DNA of 64,000 bases from Aliivibrio sp. EL58 (GCF_900312675.1 NZ_OMPC01000009.1:1054001-1118000); one strand, 5' to 3'; counted from the stretch's first letter, positions 1-12,266 are shown. Notes: generated by a model from the letters alone, not told the origin. A program made the numbers and translations.

Positions 1-648
1 GGAAAATCAACTTTAGTGAAGGCTATTCTCGGTTTACAAAAACCTACTAGCGGCCTAATTAAAAGAGAAAAAAAATTACGTATCGGTTATGTACCTCAAA
101 AACTGCACTTAAATGATTCTCTTCCTCTTACTGTTCAAGGTTTTTTAAAACTAGCAGGAAAATACAGTCAGCAAGAGCACCTTGATGCATTAAAGCTAGT
201 CGAGGCTGAACACTTACTTCACTCTAATATGCATAAATTATCTGGTGGAGAGTCACAACGTGTACTACTTGCTAGAGCTTTATTGCAACGCCCTGATTTA
301 CTTGTTCTTGATGAACCAGCTCAAGGTGTCGATATTCAAGGACAAATTAGCTTATATGCGTTAATTGAATCTATTCGCCATCGTTTTAATTGTGCTGTGT
401 TTATGGTTTCACATGACCTACACCTTGTAATGGCAAAAACAGATGAAGTAATTTGTCTTCAGCACCATATTTGTTGTTCTGGTGCACCTTCTTCTATCTC
501 TAAACATCCTAAATATATTGCATTATTTGGTCAGCAACGAGATCAACAACTCGCGTTTTATCATCATGACCATCGCCATGACCATGATTTATCTGGTGAG
601 CCAAGTGATGGCTCATGCTGCAATAAAAATAAAAAGGCGTCATCATGA
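1..648 (+). CDS. znuC: Zinc ABC transporter ATP-binding protein ZnuC (5' end outside window)
   Basis: This is the ATPase of the high-affinity zinc importer ZnuABC; it sits on the cytoplasmic face and drives uptake through ZnuB. The reading frame is open from base 1 and begins with GKSTLVKA, the second half of the Walker A motif, so only the first few dozen codons are missing. The ABC signature LSGGESQRV and Walker [13 protein letters not shown] follow, then the switch histidine in MVSHDLH. The C-terminus carries a histidine/aspartate-rich stretch ([10 protein letters not shown]) and cysteines typical of ZnuC and likely to touch zinc. It overlaps znuB by 4 bases (ATGA), which suggests translational coupling. 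The GTG at 16 is internal and not the true start. Confidence 0.95.
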   Translation, partial: GKSTLVKAILGLQKPTSGLIKREKKLRIGYVPQKLHLNDSLPLTVQGFLKLAGKYSQQEHLDALKLVEAEHLLHSNMHKLSGGESQRVLLARALLQRPDLLVLDEPAQGVDIQGQISLYALIESIRHRFNCAVFMVSHDLHLVMAKTDEVICLQHHICCSGAPSSISKHPKYIALFGQQRDQQLAFYHHDHRHDHDLSGEPSDGSCCNKNKKASS

Positions 649-1430
649 TTGAGTTTTTACTTCCAGCTCTTTTAGCTGGATTAGGTATTGCATTACTTGC
701 AGGTCCATTGGGCTCTTTCGTCGTATGGCGAAAGATGGCGTATTTTGGTGATACCCTTGCTCATGCTTCTCTACTTGGCCTATCGCTTGGTTTTTTATTC
801 GATATCAATTTAAATTTAGCCTTGATTGTCTGCTGTGTTGCCATCGCATTATTATTAGTGACATTACAAAAACAACGGTTAGTCGCAACTGATACCTTGC
901 TTGGAATTTTAGCCCATAGCTCCCTATCGTTAGGTTTAGTTGCAGTTAGCTTTCTAGATAATGTTCGAGTTGATTTAATGTCTTATTTGTTTGGTGATTT
1001 ACTTGCCGTTACTTATGACGACTTAGTGTATATCTATACTGGCGTTATCATTGTTTTAGGCTTGATATACATCGTATGGAGACCACTACTGTCATCAACA
1101 ATTAGTGAAGAGTTGGCTCAAGTTGAGGGAGTAAATGTAGATTTAATGCGTTTAGTCTTGATGCTAATGGTTGGATTAGTCATTGCTATTTCGATGAAGT
1201 TTGTAGGCGCGTTAATCATTACTTCATTACTGATCATTCCTGCGGCAACCGCGAGACGTTTTTCTCGATCGCCAGAGCAAATGGTTTTGCTTTCTTCTAT
1301 TTTTGGTTGTATTGCTGTTATTGCAGGTTTAGCTCTGTCATGGCATTACGATACTCCAGCAGGCCCTTCTGTAGTTGTTTCTGGTGCTGCTATATTTATG
1401 CTATCTCAACTAAAAAAAGCACGTACCTAA
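645..1430 (+). CDS. znuB: Zinc ABC transporter permease ZnuB
   Basis: This is the inner-membrane permease of the ZnuABC zinc importer, 261 residues like its E. coli counterpart. It is almost entirely hydrophobic, with about eight membrane segments, and has the family features [21 protein letters not shown] near residues 20-42 and a late [16 protein letters not shown] segment. Its start codon overlaps the znuC stop, so the two are one transcription unit. A hairpin at 1442-1472 ends the unit. Expression is probably Zur-controlled from upstream of the window; no Zur site can be seen here. Confidence 0.95.
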   Translation: MIEFLLPALLAGLGIALLAGPLGSFVVWRKMAYFGDTLAHASLLGLSLGFLFDINLNLALIVCCVAIALLLVTLQKQRLVATDTLLGILAHSSLSLGLVAVSFLDNVRVDLMSYLFGDLLAVTYDDLVYIYTGVIIVLGLIYIVWRPLLSSTISEELAQVEGVNVDLMRLVLMLMVGLVIAISMKFVGALIITSLLIIPAATARRFSRSPEQMVLLSSIFGCIAVIAGLALSWHYDTPAGPSVVVSGAAIFMLSQLKKART

Positions 1431-1441
1431 TTCTATAAAAC

Positions 1442-1476
1442 AAAGCAATACTGCCTATTGCAGTATTGCTTTATCT
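1442..1476. terminator. Bidirectional terminator between znuB and the chemoreceptor gene
   Basis: A perfect 13-bp stem (AAAGCAATACTGC at 1442-1454 pairing with 1460-1472) has a 5-nt loop. Both arms end in A/T runs, and it lies between two convergent genes. It probably serves both strands. Confidence 0.8.
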
Positions 1477-1483
1477 ATAGCAT

Positions 1484-3094
1484 CTAAAGCTTAAATCGAC
1501 TTACGATCACTGTTAAGTTATCAGCCATCAAACCTAATCTCTCCGACTGCTGTTCAGTTGCATCTACATCTGATGCATTTCCTTTCGCAAAAATATTAAT
1601 TTCTGCAATTAATTGGTTAACGCTCGATGTTGCGGTTAATTGCTCTTCTGCAGATGCTGAAATTTGGCTATTCATTGTTTGAATGATTGCAACAGACTCA
1701 AAAATAGAACTTACTGTATGTTGAGTCTCTACCGTTTTTTCCGCAATTTGATGCGCATCATCCGAATTACTTTGCATCAAGGTTACTGATTTTACGGCTT
1801 CATCTTGCAACTCTGCAATCATAGTCGATATTTGCGCGGTACTGTCTTGGGTTCTACTTGCAAGCAATCTCACCTCATCAGCAACAACAGCAAAACCTCT
1901 TCCACTCTCTCCCGCTCTTGCTGCTTCAATCGCCGCGTTTAAGGCCAACAAATTAGTTTGGTCTGCAATGCTACGGATCACATCTAGTATGCTGCCTATG
2001 TTCTCGGTTTTGACTTGTAGATTCGCAATGACTAATGAAACATCTTTAATATTAACTGCTAATGCCTGCATATCACTATTCATATTCCCAATAGTATTGA
2101 TGCAATGACTTGAAGTATGATTAACTTCTAAAGCCGAATCAGAAGCCTGAATGGCACTTTTAGTTACTTCATCAACACTAACCACAATTTGATCTGTCGC
2201 TACAGCCGCTTGCCCTAATTGATCCATTTGAGCTTTCATACTGATATTCATTGTATGAGCTGACGAAGATAAATGATGAGACGATTCACTTAACTCAAGG
2301 GTTAACTTATTAATATCTGTCACTAGTTCTTTAATGTTTTGCGCCATTTCAAGAACACGCCCATAAATACCAATATGACGACTGTTTGTGGCATTTATAT
2401 GTGTTAAGTCACCACGAGAAATACGATCAATAACATTTAAAATAATCTCAGGATCATTGCCTAGTGTTTTGTTATATTTTCGAACCGCAAAAAACATAAC
2501 AAGCCCAATAAATACATTAACAATAAAACCAATGGCTAACCCCTCAAGAAGAAAAGCTTTAAAAGTGTCATTTACTTTTTTCTCTTGAACACCACTGCCT
2601 AAGTACCAATTCCAATGCTTGGTTTTAACTGCTATAGATTTTACTTCTGTTGTTATGTTCTCGCGAGTTGTAAACCAAGAGTAGGTAATAACTTGCCCTG
2701 CTACAGTAAGGTTACTGATAATATGACTTTTTGCTTCAAGACTAACAATGCTTTCAAATGACTGGCCGATAATTTGAGGATCTAAAGGTGCCGCTAAGAA
2801 GACTAAATTTTCATCTGTCATCCAAATATATTCATTATCCGAGTATGCGTAACTTTGCATTAACTCACTAGCTAATTTCTTTGCTTTATCTTCATCCAAC
2901 TCACCTGAAACCACTTTTTGCTCTAGAGTCGCAATCGTATTTTTAGCGTTTGTGAGTAAGTTTTCTAGCCTTGTTACATTGTTTGTTTCTAACGTATACC
3001 TAACGTTGTATGCGCCCATAATAATAGACCCAAACATTGCAGCAGAAAAAATCAGATAAATAATGACATACTTAGTTGTAGTATTAAGTTGCAT
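1484..3094 (-). CDS. Methyl-accepting chemotaxis protein with periplasmic cache domain
   Basis: This is an inner-membrane chemoreceptor passing ligand signals to CheA/CheW. The N-terminal membrane segment is at about residues 9-30. A periplasmic sCache-like domain follows, with the typical [15 protein letters not shown] and WNWYLGSGV motifs. A second membrane segment is near 185-205, then a short HAMP-like linker and a cytoplasmic signalling domain with the hairpin-tip sequence [17 protein letters not shown]. The ligand is unknown. I place the start at the ATG at 3094 (536 aa) because AGAAG lies 4 nt upstream; the longer frame begins with a TTG at 3106. I found no sigma-28 promoter upstream. 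It is a single gene, convergent with znuB. Confidence 0.9.
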   Translation of the reverse strand: MQLNTTTKYVIIYLIFSAAMFGSIIMGAYNVRYTLETNNVTRLENLLTNAKNTIATLEQKVVSGELDEDKAKKLASELMQSYAYSDNEYIWMTDENLVFLAAPLDPQIIGQSFESIVSLEAKSHIISNLTVAGQVITYSWFTTRENITTEVKSIAVKTKHWNWYLGSGVQEKKVNDTFKAFLLEGLAIGFIVNVFIGLVMFFAVRKYNKTLGNDPEIILNVIDRISRGDLTHINATNSRHIGIYGRVLEMAQNIKELVTDINKLTLELSESSHHLSSSAHTMNISMKAQMDQLGQAAVATDQIVVSVDEVTKSAIQASDSALEVNHTSSHCINTIGNMNSDMQALAVNIKDVSLVIANLQVKTENIGSILDVIRSIADQTNLLALNAAIEAARAGESGRGFAVVADEVRLLASRTQDSTAQISTMIAELQDEAVKSVTLMQSNSDDAHQIAEKTVETQHTVSSIFESVAIIQTMNSQISASAEEQLTATSSVNQLIAEINIFAKGNASDVDATEQQSERLGLMADNLTVIVSRFKL

Positions 3095-3412
3095 GTGTCT
3101 TCTCAAATAAAATAACTATTAATAATTTATACCAATATTAAAATTGGCATTAAGTGCTATTCATTCTTGAGTTTTGTTATACGGACTGAGCAAGTGCTCT
3201 GATTAATTTAATAAATCATATACTTACTTAGATAGGTATGAGGCGTATCCTGAGAAAGAAAAGCGCCGAATCTTATCAAAGGATTGATTATTGTTTATAC
3301 TTTTTTCTCTCACCACATTTGTAAGCAAATATTTCATAAGGTAACAGATACAAAAAAGCCATTCATATTTCTATAAATGGCTTTTGCTTCATTCATGTCT
3401 TGGTTTAAATGA
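3095..3412. other. Intergenic region between chemoreceptor and sucD
   Basis: This holds the upstream region of the chemoreceptor (minus strand) and, at its right end, the suc operon terminator at 3352-3386. No coding sequence or recognisable operator is visible in the rest, which is AT-rich. Confidence 0.6.
3352..3386 (-). terminator. Terminator of the suc operon
   Basis: The stem AAAAGCCATT (3354-3363) pairs with AATGGCTTTT (3376-3385) around a 12-nt loop. On the minus strand it is followed by a T run, just downstream of the sucD stop at 3413. Confidence 0.8.
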
Positions 3413-4285
3413 TTACCAACCAGTCACTTCACGAAGTGCTTTACCGATATCAGCAAGGCTTTTTACTGTTTTAACGCCTGCTTCTTCAAGTGCTGCAAAC
3501 TTATCTTCAGCCGTACCTTTACCACCAGAAATAATCGCACCGGCATGGCCCATGCGCTTACCAGGAGGAGCAGTAACACCAGCAATGTAAGATACAACTG
3601 GTTTTGTAACATTGTGCTTAATAAACTCAGCTGCTTCTTCTTCCGCAGTTCCGCCGATCTCGCCAATCATTACAATTGCTTCTGTTTCTGGATCTTCTTG
3701 GAACAGTTTTAAGATATCAATGAAGTTTGAACCAGGAATTGGATCACCACCGATACCAACACACGTTGATTGGCCAAAGCCTTCATCTGTTGTTTGCTTA
3801 ACTGCTTCATAAGTCAGCGTACCTGAACGAGATACGATACCAACTTTACCTTTCTTATGAATGTGACCAGGCATGATACCAATCTTACATTCATCAGGAG
3901 TGATAACACCCGGACAGTTAGGACCAATCATTACTACGCCTTCAGCATCTAGACGAACTTTAACGTCAAGAAGATCAAGTGTTGGAATGCCTTCTGTAAT
4001 TGTTACGATAAGCTTAATGCCCGCATCGATTGCTTCAAGAATCGCATCTTTACAGAAAGGAGCCGGTACATAAATAACAGAAGCCGTTGCGCCAGTTGCT
4101 TCAACAGCATCACGAACCGTGTTAAATACAGGAAGACCAAGGTGAACTTGACCTCCTTTGCCTGGTGATACTCCACCAACCATTTTTGTACCGTAATCAA
4201 GAGCTTGTTCAGAATGGAAAGTACCTTGACCACCAGTGAAACCTTGGCAGATAACTTTTGTATCTTTATTAATTAGTACAGACAT
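3413..4285 (-). CDS. sucD: Succinyl-CoA synthetase alpha subunit SucD
   Basis: With SucC this makes the enzyme converting succinyl-CoA plus ADP (or GDP) and phosphate to succinate, CoA and NTP, the substrate-level phosphorylation step of the TCA cycle. The 290 residues match the usual length. The CoA-binding N-terminus ([20 protein letters not shown]) and the phosphorylated histidine in RMGHAGAII (His247) are present. Its ATG overlaps the sucC stop by one base (TAATG), indicating coupling. It is the last gene of the sdh-suc block and is followed by a strong terminator. Confidence 0.97.
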   Translation of the reverse strand: MSVLINKDTKVICQGFTGGQGTFHSEQALDYGTKMVGGVSPGKGGQVHLGLPVFNTVRDAVEATGATASVIYVPAPFCKDAILEAIDAGIKLIVTITEGIPTLDLLDVKVRLDAEGVVMIGPNCPGVITPDECKIGIMPGHIHKKGKVGIVSRSGTLTYEAVKQTTDEGFGQSTCVGIGGDPIPGSNFIDILKLFQEDPETEAIVMIGEIGGTAEEEAAEFIKHNVTKPVVSYIAGVTAPPGKRMGHAGAIISGGKGTAEDKFAALEEAGVKTVKSLADIGKALREVTGW

Positions 4286-5451
4286 TATTTGCCCTCCGCA
4301 GCAGCAACAACTTTTTCAGCCGCTTCAGTTAATGAAGTAGCAGCAATGATATTTAGGCCACTTTCAGCCAGTTTTTGTGAACCAAGTGGTGCGTTATTAC
4401 CTTCAAGGCGAACAACAACAGGAACTTCTACACCCACTTCTTCAACAGCACCAATGATGCCATCTGCAATTAGGTCACAACGTACAATACCACCAAAGAT
4501 GTTTACTAGAACGGCTTTAACATTGCTGTCTGATAGAATAATTTTGAACGCTTCAGTTACTCGCTCTTTTGTCGCACCGCCGCCAACATCAAGGAAGTTA
4601 GCAGGTTGGCCACCGTGTAGATTTACGATGTCCATTGTGCCCATAGCAAGACCAGCGCCGTTAACCATACAACCAATGCTACCATCAAGAGCAACGTAGT
4701 TTAGTTCCCACTGTGCAGCATGCGCTTCGCGCTCATCTTCTTGAGATGGATCATGCATTTCACGCAGTTTTGGTTGACGGTACATTGCGTTTGAATCAAT
4801 GTTAATTTTACCATCTAGACATAGAAGATTACCTTCTGCTGTCACAACAAGAGGGTTAATTTCCAGTAGAGCTAAGTCGTACTCAGCAAACATATTGCCA
4901 AGACCTAAAAAGATCTTAACAAATTGCTTAATTTGATCGCCTTCAAGACCAAGCTTAAATGCTAATTCACGACCTTGGAAAGCTTGAGGACCTACTAGTG
5001 GGTCAATCGCTGCTTGGTGAATTAACTCTGGCGTTTCTTCAGCAATCTTCTCGATATCCACACCACCTTCAGTAGATGCCATGAAAACGATACGACGCGT
5101 AGCACGGTCAACAACCGCACCTAAATATAATTCGTTTGCAATATTTGATGCTTCTTCAACCAAAACTTTAGTTACTGGTTGTCCGTTAGCATCCGTTTGG
5201 AAAGTCACTAGATTTTTACCTAGCCACTTTTGAGCGAACTCTTTAACGCCTTCTTTTGTATCATGCAGTTCAACACCACCCGCTTTACCACGGCCACCGG
5301 CGTGTACTTGACATTTTACTACTTTCTTAGCAGTGCTGATTCGTCCTGCTGCTTCAAAAGCTTCTTGTGCTGTATCGCATGCGTAACCTTCAGGTACAGG
5401 AAGGCCATATTCAGCAAACAGTTGCTTTGCTTGATATTCATGTAAGTTCAT
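4285..5451 (-). CDS. sucC: Succinyl-CoA synthetase beta subunit SucC
   Basis: This is the ADP/GDP-binding subunit of succinyl-CoA synthetase, 388 residues as in E. coli. It starts with the typical [20 protein letters not shown] and has an ATP-grasp domain ([15 protein letters not shown]), then the ligase domain with [11 protein letters not shown] and the C-terminal VVVRLEGNN. The gene follows sucB after 152 bases that contain a stable hairpin, and is coupled to sucD. Confidence 0.97.
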   Translation of the reverse strand: MNLHEYQAKQLFAEYGLPVPEGYACDTAQEAFEAAGRISTAKKVVKCQVHAGGRGKAGGVELHDTKEGVKEFAQKWLGKNLVTFQTDANGQPVTKVLVEEASNIANELYLGAVVDRATRRIVFMASTEGGVDIEKIAEETPELIHQAAIDPLVGPQAFQGRELAFKLGLEGDQIKQFVKIFLGLGNMFAEYDLALLEINPLVVTAEGNLLCLDGKINIDSNAMYRQPKLREMHDPSQEDEREAHAAQWELNYVALDGSIGCMVNGAGLAMGTMDIVNLHGGQPANFLDVGGGATKERVTEAFKIILSDSNVKAVLVNIFGGIVRCDLIADGIIGAVEEVGVEVPVVVRLEGNNAPLGSQKLAESGLNIIAATSLTEAAEKVVAAAEGK

Positions 5452-5555
5452 TATGTTCTATCCATTTTATGTTATTCCCTTTAATGGGAATTTTTAATGT
5501 CCTAAGACGCTCTAAGGCATCTTTCTATTTTTATCCAATAATGAAGTTGAATAAG

Positions 5556-5579
5556 AGGCTGCCGTGAGCATGGCAGCCT
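5556..5579. terminator. Intercistronic hairpin between sucB and sucC
   Basis: A perfect 8-bp GC-rich stem, AGGCTGCC (5556-5563) with GGCAGCCT (5572-5579), has an 8-nt loop. On the minus strand (suc direction) the following bases are only weakly T-rich, so it may be a partial attenuator or an mRNA-stabilising stem rather than a full terminator. The T run is better on the plus strand. Confidence 0.5.
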
Positions 5580-5603
5580 TTGTTTATAACTAAAAGTTTA
5601 CTA

Positions 5604-6815
5604 TTAAACGTCTAGCAGTAAACGAGCAGGATCTTCAAGCAACTCTTTAATCGTTACAAGGAAACCTACCGACTCACGACCATCAATAAGACGGTGATCG
5701 TAAGATAATGCAAGGTACATCATTGGTAGAATTTCTACCTTTCCGTCAACCGCCATTGGGCGATCTTGAATTTTATGCATACCTAGAATTGCTGCTTGTG
5801 GTGGGTTAATAATTGGGGTCGACATAAGCGAACCAAATACACCACCATTTGTGATAGTAAAGTTACCACCAATCAAATCTTCAACCGCTAACTTTCCGTC
5901 ACGACCTTTGATTGCAAGCTCTTTGATGCCTTTCTCAATATCAGCAAAGCCAAGTGCATCACAGTCTTTTAGTACTGGAGTTACCAAACCACGCGGTGTA
6001 GAGACCGCCATGCTGATATCAAAATAGTTATGATAAACAATATCATCACCATCAATTGATGCGTTAACCTCAGGGTAACGTTTAAGTGCTTCAGTTACTG
6101 CTTTCACATAGAAAGACATGAAGCCTAAACGTGTACCGTGACGCTTTTCAAACTGCTCTTGATACTGTTTACGAAGTTCCATGATTGGCTTCATGTTTAC
6201 TTCATTAAACGTTGTTAGCATTGCTGTGTTGTTTTTCGCTTCTAACAGACGTCTTGCTACTGTTTTACGAAGACGCGTCATTGGTACACGCTTTTGACTG
6301 CGATGTGCTAACGCTTCTGCTGGCACTTCCGCTGCTTTTTCTGCTTTTGGTGCCGCTTTTAATGCTGCAATGTGAGCATCAACATCTTCACGAGTAATAC
6401 GACTACCAACACCAGTACCTTTCACATCAGAAGAAGCAATGTCATGCTCACCCAATAGGCGACGAACAGCAGGACTTAACGCATCATTACTCTCTTCAGA
6501 TAAAGACGCTGTATGGCGCTTATCTGGAGATGGTTGAGTATCATTTGTTACATCTTTTGTTGGTTCGCCAACAACTGCACCTGGCTTAAGACGCGCAAGT
6601 AATTGCTTAGAAAGAACCGTTGCACCATCTTCTTCTAAAATAGCCTCTAGTACACCAGCTTCAGGCGCTGGTACTTCTAGAACCACTTTATCCGTTTCAA
6701 TGTCTACAAGTATTTCGTCACGCTCAACTGCATCACCAGGTTTTTTATGCCATGTTGCTACAGTAGCGTCTGCTACAGATTCAGGTAAATCTGGAACCAG
6801 AATTTCGATTGTCAT
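5604..6815 (-). CDS. sucB: 2-oxoglutarate dehydrogenase E2, dihydrolipoyl succinyltransferase SucB
   Basis: This core subunit of the 2-oxoglutarate dehydrogenase complex transfers the succinyl group from E1 to CoA through its lipoyl arm. Domains in order: lipoyl domain, residues 1-75, with the lipoylated lysine in [12 protein letters not shown] (Lys43); a variable linker; a peripheral subunit-binding domain near 110-147 ([13 protein letters not shown]); and the catalytic acyltransferase domain ending in the [10 protein letters not shown] active-site motif. At 403 residues it is standard length. It lies 19 bases after sucA and is surely cotranscribed. Confidence 0.97.
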   Translation of the reverse strand: MTIEILVPDLPESVADATVATWHKKPGDAVERDEILVDIETDKVVLEVPAPEAGVLEAILEEDGATVLSKQLLARLKPGAVVGEPTKDVTNDTQPSPDKRHTASLSEESNDALSPAVRRLLGEHDIASSDVKGTGVGSRITREDVDAHIAALKAAPKAEKAAEVPAEALAHRSQKRVPMTRLRKTVARRLLEAKNNTAMLTTFNEVNMKPIMELRKQYQEQFEKRHGTRLGFMSFYVKAVTEALKRYPEVNASIDGDDIVYHNYFDISMAVSTPRGLVTPVLKDCDALGFADIEKGIKELAIKGRDGKLAVEDLIGGNFTITNGGVFGSLMSTPIINPPQAAILGMHKIQDRPMAVDGKVEILPMMYLALSYDHRLIDGRESVGFLVTIKELLEDPARLLLDV

Positions 6816-6834
6816 ATCCGTTTTCCTATACTTT

Positions 6835-9651
6835 CTAGTTCTTATTTAGGGTCAGAGCGTCTTCAACTAACGCTTTTTGTTGTTTCACGTGCACTGACAT
6901 ATAGCCAACTGCCGGAGAGGCAGACGCTGGACGTCCTGCATAATGTAAGATTGCATTATCTGGTAATGCTGAACGGAAGTTATGTTGGCTCGAGTACCAA
7001 GCGCCTTGGTTTTGAGGCTCTTCTTGACACCAAACGTAATCTTCAACATTCGTGTATTGTGCAATTGCAGCTTCTACATCTTCTTTCGGGAATGGGTAGA
7101 GCTGTTCAATACGAACAATCGCAACATCACTTTGCTCATTAGTGCGGCGTTGCTCTAATAGATCAAAATAAACTTTACCAGAACAAAATACGACACGTTT
7201 CACTTGTGCTGGGTCTAAAGCATCAATTTCAGGAATTGCTGGTTGGAAGTTTCCTTCCGCTAATTCTTCTAATGATGAAGTACACAGTGGGTGACGTAAT
7301 AATGATTTAGGTGACATAACAATCAGCGGACGACGCATTGGACGTACAACTTGACGACGTAACATGTGATACACCTGCGCAGGCGTCGATGGAACCACCA
7401 CTTGCATGTTTTGTTCTGCACACATTTGTAAAAATCGTTCAAGCCTTGCTGACGAATGCTCAGGACCTTGACCTTCATAACCATGAGGTAGCAACATAGT
7501 TAGACCACACATACGGCCCCACTTTTGTTCTCCTGATGAGATAAATTGGTCAATAACTACTTGTGCACAGTTAGCAAAATCACCGAATTGTGCTTCCCAA
7601 ATAGTTAAACCGCCAGGTTCTGCTGTTGCATAGCCGTATTCAAAAGCAAGCACTGCGGCTTCTGAAAGTACTGAATCATGCACTTCAAATGGGCCTTGTT
7701 TATCATGAATATTCGCTAATGGTACGTAAGTACTTGCATCAGATTGATTATGAAGAACAGCATGACGATGGAAGAATGTACCACGACCAGAATCTTGGCC
7801 AGTAATACGAATACGCTTACCTTCATCAACCAACGTTGCATACGCTAATGTTTCAGCCATACCCCAATCAATGGCTTTTTCACCAGCAACCATCGAAGTT
7901 CGGTCATTACACATTTTATTTACGCGACTGTGCAACTTGTGACTTTCTGGATACTGGCAAACACGTTGGCCAAGCTCGACTAGACGCGCTTTATCAAATT
8001 CATTTGCCCATTCCATGTTCCAGTCATGACCAATAAAAGGAGTCCAATCCACATTATGTAGCTGCATTGGTCGCCACTCTTTCACTACAACTTCACCATG
8101 ATCAAGCGCATCACGGTACTCATTGATCAATTGTGTCGTTATTTCCAGCTCAAGCTCTTGACGGGCAACCAACATATCCGCATAAATTTTACGAGGTGTT
8201 GGGTGCTTTTTGATTTTTTGATACATCAAAGGCTGCGTAGCATTTGGTTCATCAGCTTCATTGTGACCATGGCGGCGATAACATACTAAATCAATCACTA
8301 CATCACGTTTGAATTCATTGCGGTAATCCAAAGCAATACGAGTAACGAAGGCAACCGCTTCTGGATCATCCGCATTTACATGGAAAATTGGAGCCTGAAC
8401 CATTTTAGCGATATCAGTACAATATTGCGTTGAACGTGTATCTTTTGGATTCGATGTTGTAAAACCAACTTGGTTATTAATAACAATACGAATCGTACCA
8501 CCCACTTGGAATGCACGAGCCTGAGACATATTGAATGTTTCAGCTACCACACCTTGACCCGCGATTGCAGAATCACCATGAATAGTAATTGGAATAACTT
8601 TATCACCAGCTGAGTCATTTAAACGGTCTTGTCGCGCACGAACAGAACCAATAACAACAGGGTTAACAATTTCAAGGTGAGATGGGTTGAATGCAAGGGC
8701 TAAATGAACATTACCACCAGGGGTAGCAAAATCTGAAGAGAAGCCTTGGTGGTATTTAACATCACCAGTACCCCATGATTCGCCATGCTTACCTGCAAAT
8801 TCATCGAATAAGTCTTGTGGTTTTTTACCTAGAACATTAATCAGCATGTTCAAGCGACCACGGTGAGCCATCCCGATAACAACTTCGCGACCACCATTTT
8901 CACCAGCACGGCGAATGATTTCTTTTACCATAGGAACCATGGCATCGCCACCTTCCAATGAGAATCGCTTCGCACCTGGGAATTTAGCGCCTAAATAACG
9001 CTCTAAGCCTTCGGCAGCCGTTAGCTCTTCAAGGAACGTTAATTTTTCTTGTGCTGTAAAAACAGGATTACCCGCTACAGATTCTAAACGCTGTTGGATC
9101 CAACGCTTTTCTTCTGTATTAGTAATATGCATGTATTCCGCACCAACAGAGCCACAATAAGTGCCACGTAATGCGTTATACAGATCAGAAAGTTTCATTG
9201 TCTCTTGCCCTGAAGCAAAAGAACCAACGTTAAATGTTTCTGAGAAATCTTCGTCATTCAAATTATGAAAAGAAGGTTCTAATTCAGCAACATATTCATG
9301 TTGTTGTAGTGCTAATGGGTCTAAATTTGCATTTTGGTGACCACGAAAACGGTATGCATTAATTAACTGCAATACTCTTACTTGCTTAGCATCTACATCT
9401 GGATCATTAACTTGAGCACTAACTTGCTTTGTTTCTTTCGCAAGACGACGGAAATAATCTCGTACAGGGGAATGAGCTTGCTCTGATGCGCCAGTATTTT
9501 CGACTGGAAGCGTATCAAAAACTTCTCTCCATTCATCGCTAACGATTTCCGGGTCACTGAGATAGAGTTCATAGAGGTCTTCTACGTACGTTGCATTAGC
9601 GCCAGCTAAATGTGAAGACTCAAACCATGCCTTCATCACGCTATTCTGCAT
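6835..9651 (-). CDS. sucA: 2-oxoglutarate dehydrogenase E1 SucA
   Basis: This is the thiamine-diphosphate E1 component that decarboxylates 2-oxoglutarate and reductively succinylates the SucB lipoyl group. The 938 residues match the family. The N-terminal E2-binding segment ([15 protein letters not shown]) is followed by EGGDAMVPM and [11 protein letters not shown], by [12 protein letters not shown] with the thiamine-binding region, and by the late transketolase-like domain ([20 protein letters not shown]). It sits 122 bases after sdhB in the same direction. That gap contains two inverted repeats that may set the sdh/suc expression ratio. Confidence 0.97.
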   Translation of the reverse strand: MQNSVMKAWFESSHLAGANATYVEDLYELYLSDPEIVSDEWREVFDTLPVENTGASEQAHSPVRDYFRRLAKETKQVSAQVNDPDVDAKQVRVLQLINAYRFRGHQNANLDPLALQQHEYVAELEPSFHNLNDEDFSETFNVGSFASGQETMKLSDLYNALRGTYCGSVGAEYMHITNTEEKRWIQQRLESVAGNPVFTAQEKLTFLEELTAAEGLERYLGAKFPGAKRFSLEGGDAMVPMVKEIIRRAGENGGREVVIGMAHRGRLNMLINVLGKKPQDLFDEFAGKHGESWGTGDVKYHQGFSSDFATPGGNVHLALAFNPSHLEIVNPVVIGSVRARQDRLNDSAGDKVIPITIHGDSAIAGQGVVAETFNMSQARAFQVGGTIRIVINNQVGFTTSNPKDTRSTQYCTDIAKMVQAPIFHVNADDPEAVAFVTRIALDYRNEFKRDVVIDLVCYRRHGHNEADEPNATQPLMYQKIKKHPTPRKIYADMLVARQELELEITTQLINEYRDALDHGEVVVKEWRPMQLHNVDWTPFIGHDWNMEWANEFDKARLVELGQRVCQYPESHKLHSRVNKMCNDRTSMVAGEKAIDWGMAETLAYATLVDEGKRIRITGQDSGRGTFFHRHAVLHNQSDASTYVPLANIHDKQGPFEVHDSVLSEAAVLAFEYGYATAEPGGLTIWEAQFGDFANCAQVVIDQFISSGEQKWGRMCGLTMLLPHGYEGQGPEHSSARLERFLQMCAEQNMQVVVPSTPAQVYHMLRRQVVRPMRRPLIVMSPKSLLRHPLCTSSLEELAEGNFQPAIPEIDALDPAQVKRVVFCSGKVYFDLLEQRRTNEQSDVAIVRIEQLYPFPKEDVEAAIAQYTNVEDYVWCQEEPQNQGAWYSSQHNFRSALPDNAILHYAGRPASASPAVGYMSVHVKQQKALVEDALTLNKN

Positions 9652-9713
9652 TATTTTCCCTTAATCCAGTAGTTTCACGTCTATCCCGGTCTTCTGTGCC
9701 GGGCTTATAAACT

Positions 9714-9763
9714 TCAACTTACTTACTGCCTAATAATATTTACTAAATCAATAAGTAAGTTGA
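9714..9763. repeat. Long inverted repeat in the sdhB-sucA spacer
   Basis: A perfect 12-bp inverted repeat, TCAACTTACTTA at 9714-9725 against 9752-9763, encloses 26 AT-rich bases. A smaller GC stem (CCCGG at 9685-9689 with CCGGG near 9699-9703) lies closer to sucA. Together they fill the spacer where transcription passes from sdh to suc. They could act as attenuator, RNA-processing site or operator; none of these can be decided by reading. Confidence 0.55.
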
Positions 9764-9773
9764 GGGAGTATGG

Positions 9774-10487
9774 TTATACCGCTTTTTTCAATAGCATTGT
9801 CTTAATATGGCCAATTGCTTTTGTTGGGTTTAACCCTTTAGGACATACACTTACACAATTCATTATGCCATGGCAACGAAAAACACTGAAAGCATCGTCT
9901 AAATTAGACAAACGTTCATTTGTCGCCGTATCGCGGCTATCAATTAACCAACGATAAGCTGCAAGAAGCCCTGCAGGTCCGATGAATTTATCAGGGTTCC
10001 ACCAGAATGATGGGCATGATGTTGTACAACATGCACACATAATACATTCATATAACCCATCTAAGTGTTCACGTTCTTCAGGAGACTGTAGGTTTTCTCT
10101 TGAAGGTGGTGTTGCTCCATCATCAATTAAGAAAGGTTTTACCTTCTCATAGTTTTCATAGAACTGACCCATATCAACAATCAGGTCACGAACAACTGGT
10201 AACCCTGGTAATGGGCGAATAACAAGATCCCCTTTACCAATCAACTCAGATAATGGCGTAACACAAGCTAGACCATTCTTACCATTCATGTTCAATCCAT
10301 CAGAACCACACACACCTTCTCGGCATGAACGACGGAATGACAAAGTAGGATCTTGCTCTTTAAGTAGGATAAGTGCATCAAGCACCATCATGTCAGAGCC
10401 TTCTTCCACTTCTAACGTATACGCCTTCATGTGAGGAGCATTATCTACATCCGGATTGTAACGGTAGATTGAAAAATTTAATTTCAT
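9774..10487 (-). CDS. sdhB: Succinate dehydrogenase iron-sulfur subunit SdhB
   Basis: This subunit carries electrons from SdhA to the membrane quinone site through three iron-sulfur centres. The cysteine motifs are all visible: CREGVCGSDGLNMNG for the 2Fe-2S cluster in the N-terminal ferredoxin domain, then CIMCACCTTSCPSFW and CHGIMNCVSVCPKGLNP for the 4Fe-4S and 3Fe-4S clusters. It is 237 residues, close to E. coli SdhB. It lies 12 bases after sdhA, with a GGGCAGAAAG ribosome binding site. Confidence 0.97.
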   Translation of the reverse strand: MKLNFSIYRYNPDVDNAPHMKAYTLEVEEGSDMMVLDALILLKEQDPTLSFRRSCREGVCGSDGLNMNGKNGLACVTPLSELIGKGDLVIRPLPGLPVVRDLIVDMGQFYENYEKVKPFLIDDGATPPSRENLQSPEEREHLDGLYECIMCACCTTSCPSFWWNPDKFIGPAGLLAAYRWLIDSRDTATNERLSNLDDAFSVFRCHGIMNCVSVCPKGLNPTKAIGHIKTMLLKKAV

Positions 10488-10499
10488 CTTTCTGCCCTC

Positions 10500-12266
10500 T
10501 TAGTACGTACGTGCTTTAGGTGGGAATGCTTCACGATGGATAGGCTCCATGTTCACACCACGCTTAGTCATCGATTCTGTCTCAGGGTTATACACTGAAT
10601 GACATAACCAATTCGCATCATCACGCTCAGGGAAGTCAAAACGAGCATGCGCTCCACGACTTTCTGTACGGTAGTTTGCTGCAACTGCCGTCGCAAATGC
10701 CGTTTCCATCAAATTTTCTAACTCTAAACACTCAATTCGTTGCGTGTTAAATTCTGTTGATTTATCAGCTAGGTAAGCATTTTTAAGGCGTTCACGAATC
10801 ACTTTAAGCTCTTCAAGGCCTTTTGCCATTGCATCACCTTCACGGAATACAGAGAAGTTGTTTTGCATACATTGTTGTAAATCTTTACGGATTTGAACTG
10901 GATCTTCACCACCCGTACTGTTTTCCCAACGATTATAACGCTCAAGAGAAGCTTCAATATCGGCATCAGTTGCAGGTTTAGCTTCGGCTTGCTTCTTCAG
11001 TGTTTCACCTAAATGAAGCCCTGTTGCACGACCAAATACCACTAAATCAAGCAGAGAGTTACCACCTAAGCGGTTAGCACCATGTACTGATACTGAGGCA
11101 ATCTCACCACATGCAAATAGACCTTGAATTTCAACATCAGCACCAGCGGCATCTTGTTTAATCGCCTGACCTGATACTTGTGTTGGTACGCCACCCATCA
11201 TGTAATGACAAGTAGGAATAACTGGGATTGGTTCTTTTACTGGATCTACGTGAGCAAAGGTACGAGATAACTCACACACACCAGGTAAACGAGACTCAAG
11301 CGTTTCTTTACCTAGGTGATCCAATTTAAGCTTAATATGAGGCCCCCAAGGACCATCACAACCACGGCCTTCACGGATTTCGACCATCATTGAACGAGCA
11401 ACAACGTCACGGCCTGCTAGGTCTTTCGCGTTTGGAGCATAACGCTCCATGAAGCGTTCACCATCTTTATTCAGTAGGTAACCACCTTCACCACGACAAC
11501 CTTCAGTTACAAGAACCCCTGCACCTGCGATACCCGTTGGGTGAAATTGCCACATTTCAATATCTTGCATTGGAACGCCAGCACGAATAGCCATACCAAC
11601 ACCATCACCAGTATTGATGTGCGCATTAGTTGTAGAAGCGTAAATACGACCCGCACCACCAGTTGCTAAGATCGTTGCCTTAGCTTTGAAGTAGCATACT
11701 TCACCTGTTTCCATACAAAGTGCAGTTGTACCTAAGATGGCACCATCTTCGTTTTTAACTAAATCAAGCGCATACCACTCAGAAAAGATGGTCGTTTTAT
11801 GCTTAATATTTTGTTGGTATAAGGTATGAAGCAAAGCATGACCTGTACGGTCTGCTGCTGCAGCGGTTCGTGCTGCTTGCTCACCACCAAAGTTTTTAGA
11901 TTGGCCACCAAACGGACGCTGATAAATTGTACCGTTTTCAAAACGAGAAAAAGGCAATCCCATTTTTTCTAATTCAATAACAGACTCAGGGCCGTTTTTA
12001 CACATGTATTCGATAGCATCTTGGTCACCGATATAATCAGAACCTTTAACCGTATCATACATATGTTGTTCCCAATGATCTTCGTGTGCATTACCTAGAG
12101 CAACAGTAATACCACCTTGAGCAGATACGGTATGAGAACGAGTTGGAAATACTTTTGATAACAAGGCACATGATAGACCTTGTTCTGAAATTTGTAGTGC
12201 AGCTCGCATACCTGCACCACCAGCACCGATTACAACTGCATCAAATTCTCTAACAGCAATACTCAC
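10500..12266 (-). CDS. sdhA: Succinate dehydrogenase flavoprotein SdhA
   Basis: This is the FAD subunit oxidising succinate to fumarate in complex II. The dinucleotide fold [13 protein letters not shown] and the covalent-FAD motif [10 protein letters not shown] are present; the histidine is residue 45 when the start is the GTG at 12266, as in E. coli, giving 588 residues. I prefer this start over the GTG at 12278 because it shares one base with the sdhD stop (TAGTG) and has GGGG a few bases upstream. The active-site region [21 protein letters not shown] is intact. Confidence 0.95.
   Translation of the reverse strand: MSIAVREFDAVVIGAGGAGMRAALQISEQGLSCALLSKVFPTRSHTVSAQGGITVALGNAHEDHWEQHMYDTVKGSDYIGDQDAIEYMCKNGPESVIELEKMGLPFSRFENGTIYQRPFGGQSKNFGGEQAARTAAAADRTGHALLHTLYQQNIKHKTTIFSEWYALDLVKNEDGAILGTTALCMETGEVCYFKAKATILATGGAGRIYASTTNAHINTGDGVGMAIRAGVPMQDIEMWQFHPTGIAGAGVLVTEGCRGEGGYLLNKDGERFMERYAPNAKDLAGRDVVARSMMVEIREGRGCDGPWGPHIKLKLDHLGKETLESRLPGVCELSRTFAHVDPVKEPIPVIPTCHYMMGGVPTQVSGQAIKQDAAGADVEIQGLFACGEIASVSVHGANRLGGNSLLDLVVFGRATGLHLGETLKKQAEAKPATDADIEASLERYNRWENSTGGEDPVQIRKDLQQCMQNNFSVFREGDAMAKGLEELKVIRERLKNAYLADKSTEFNTQRIECLELENLMETAFATAVAANYRTESRGAHARFDFPERDDANWLCHSVYNPETESMTKRGVNMEPIHREAFPPKARTY

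Noticed and set aside
4289-4699. 136-codon plus-strand frame opposite sucC
   Set aside because: It is an antisense shadow of a highly conserved gene, rich in Ser, Pro and Thr as such shadows are.
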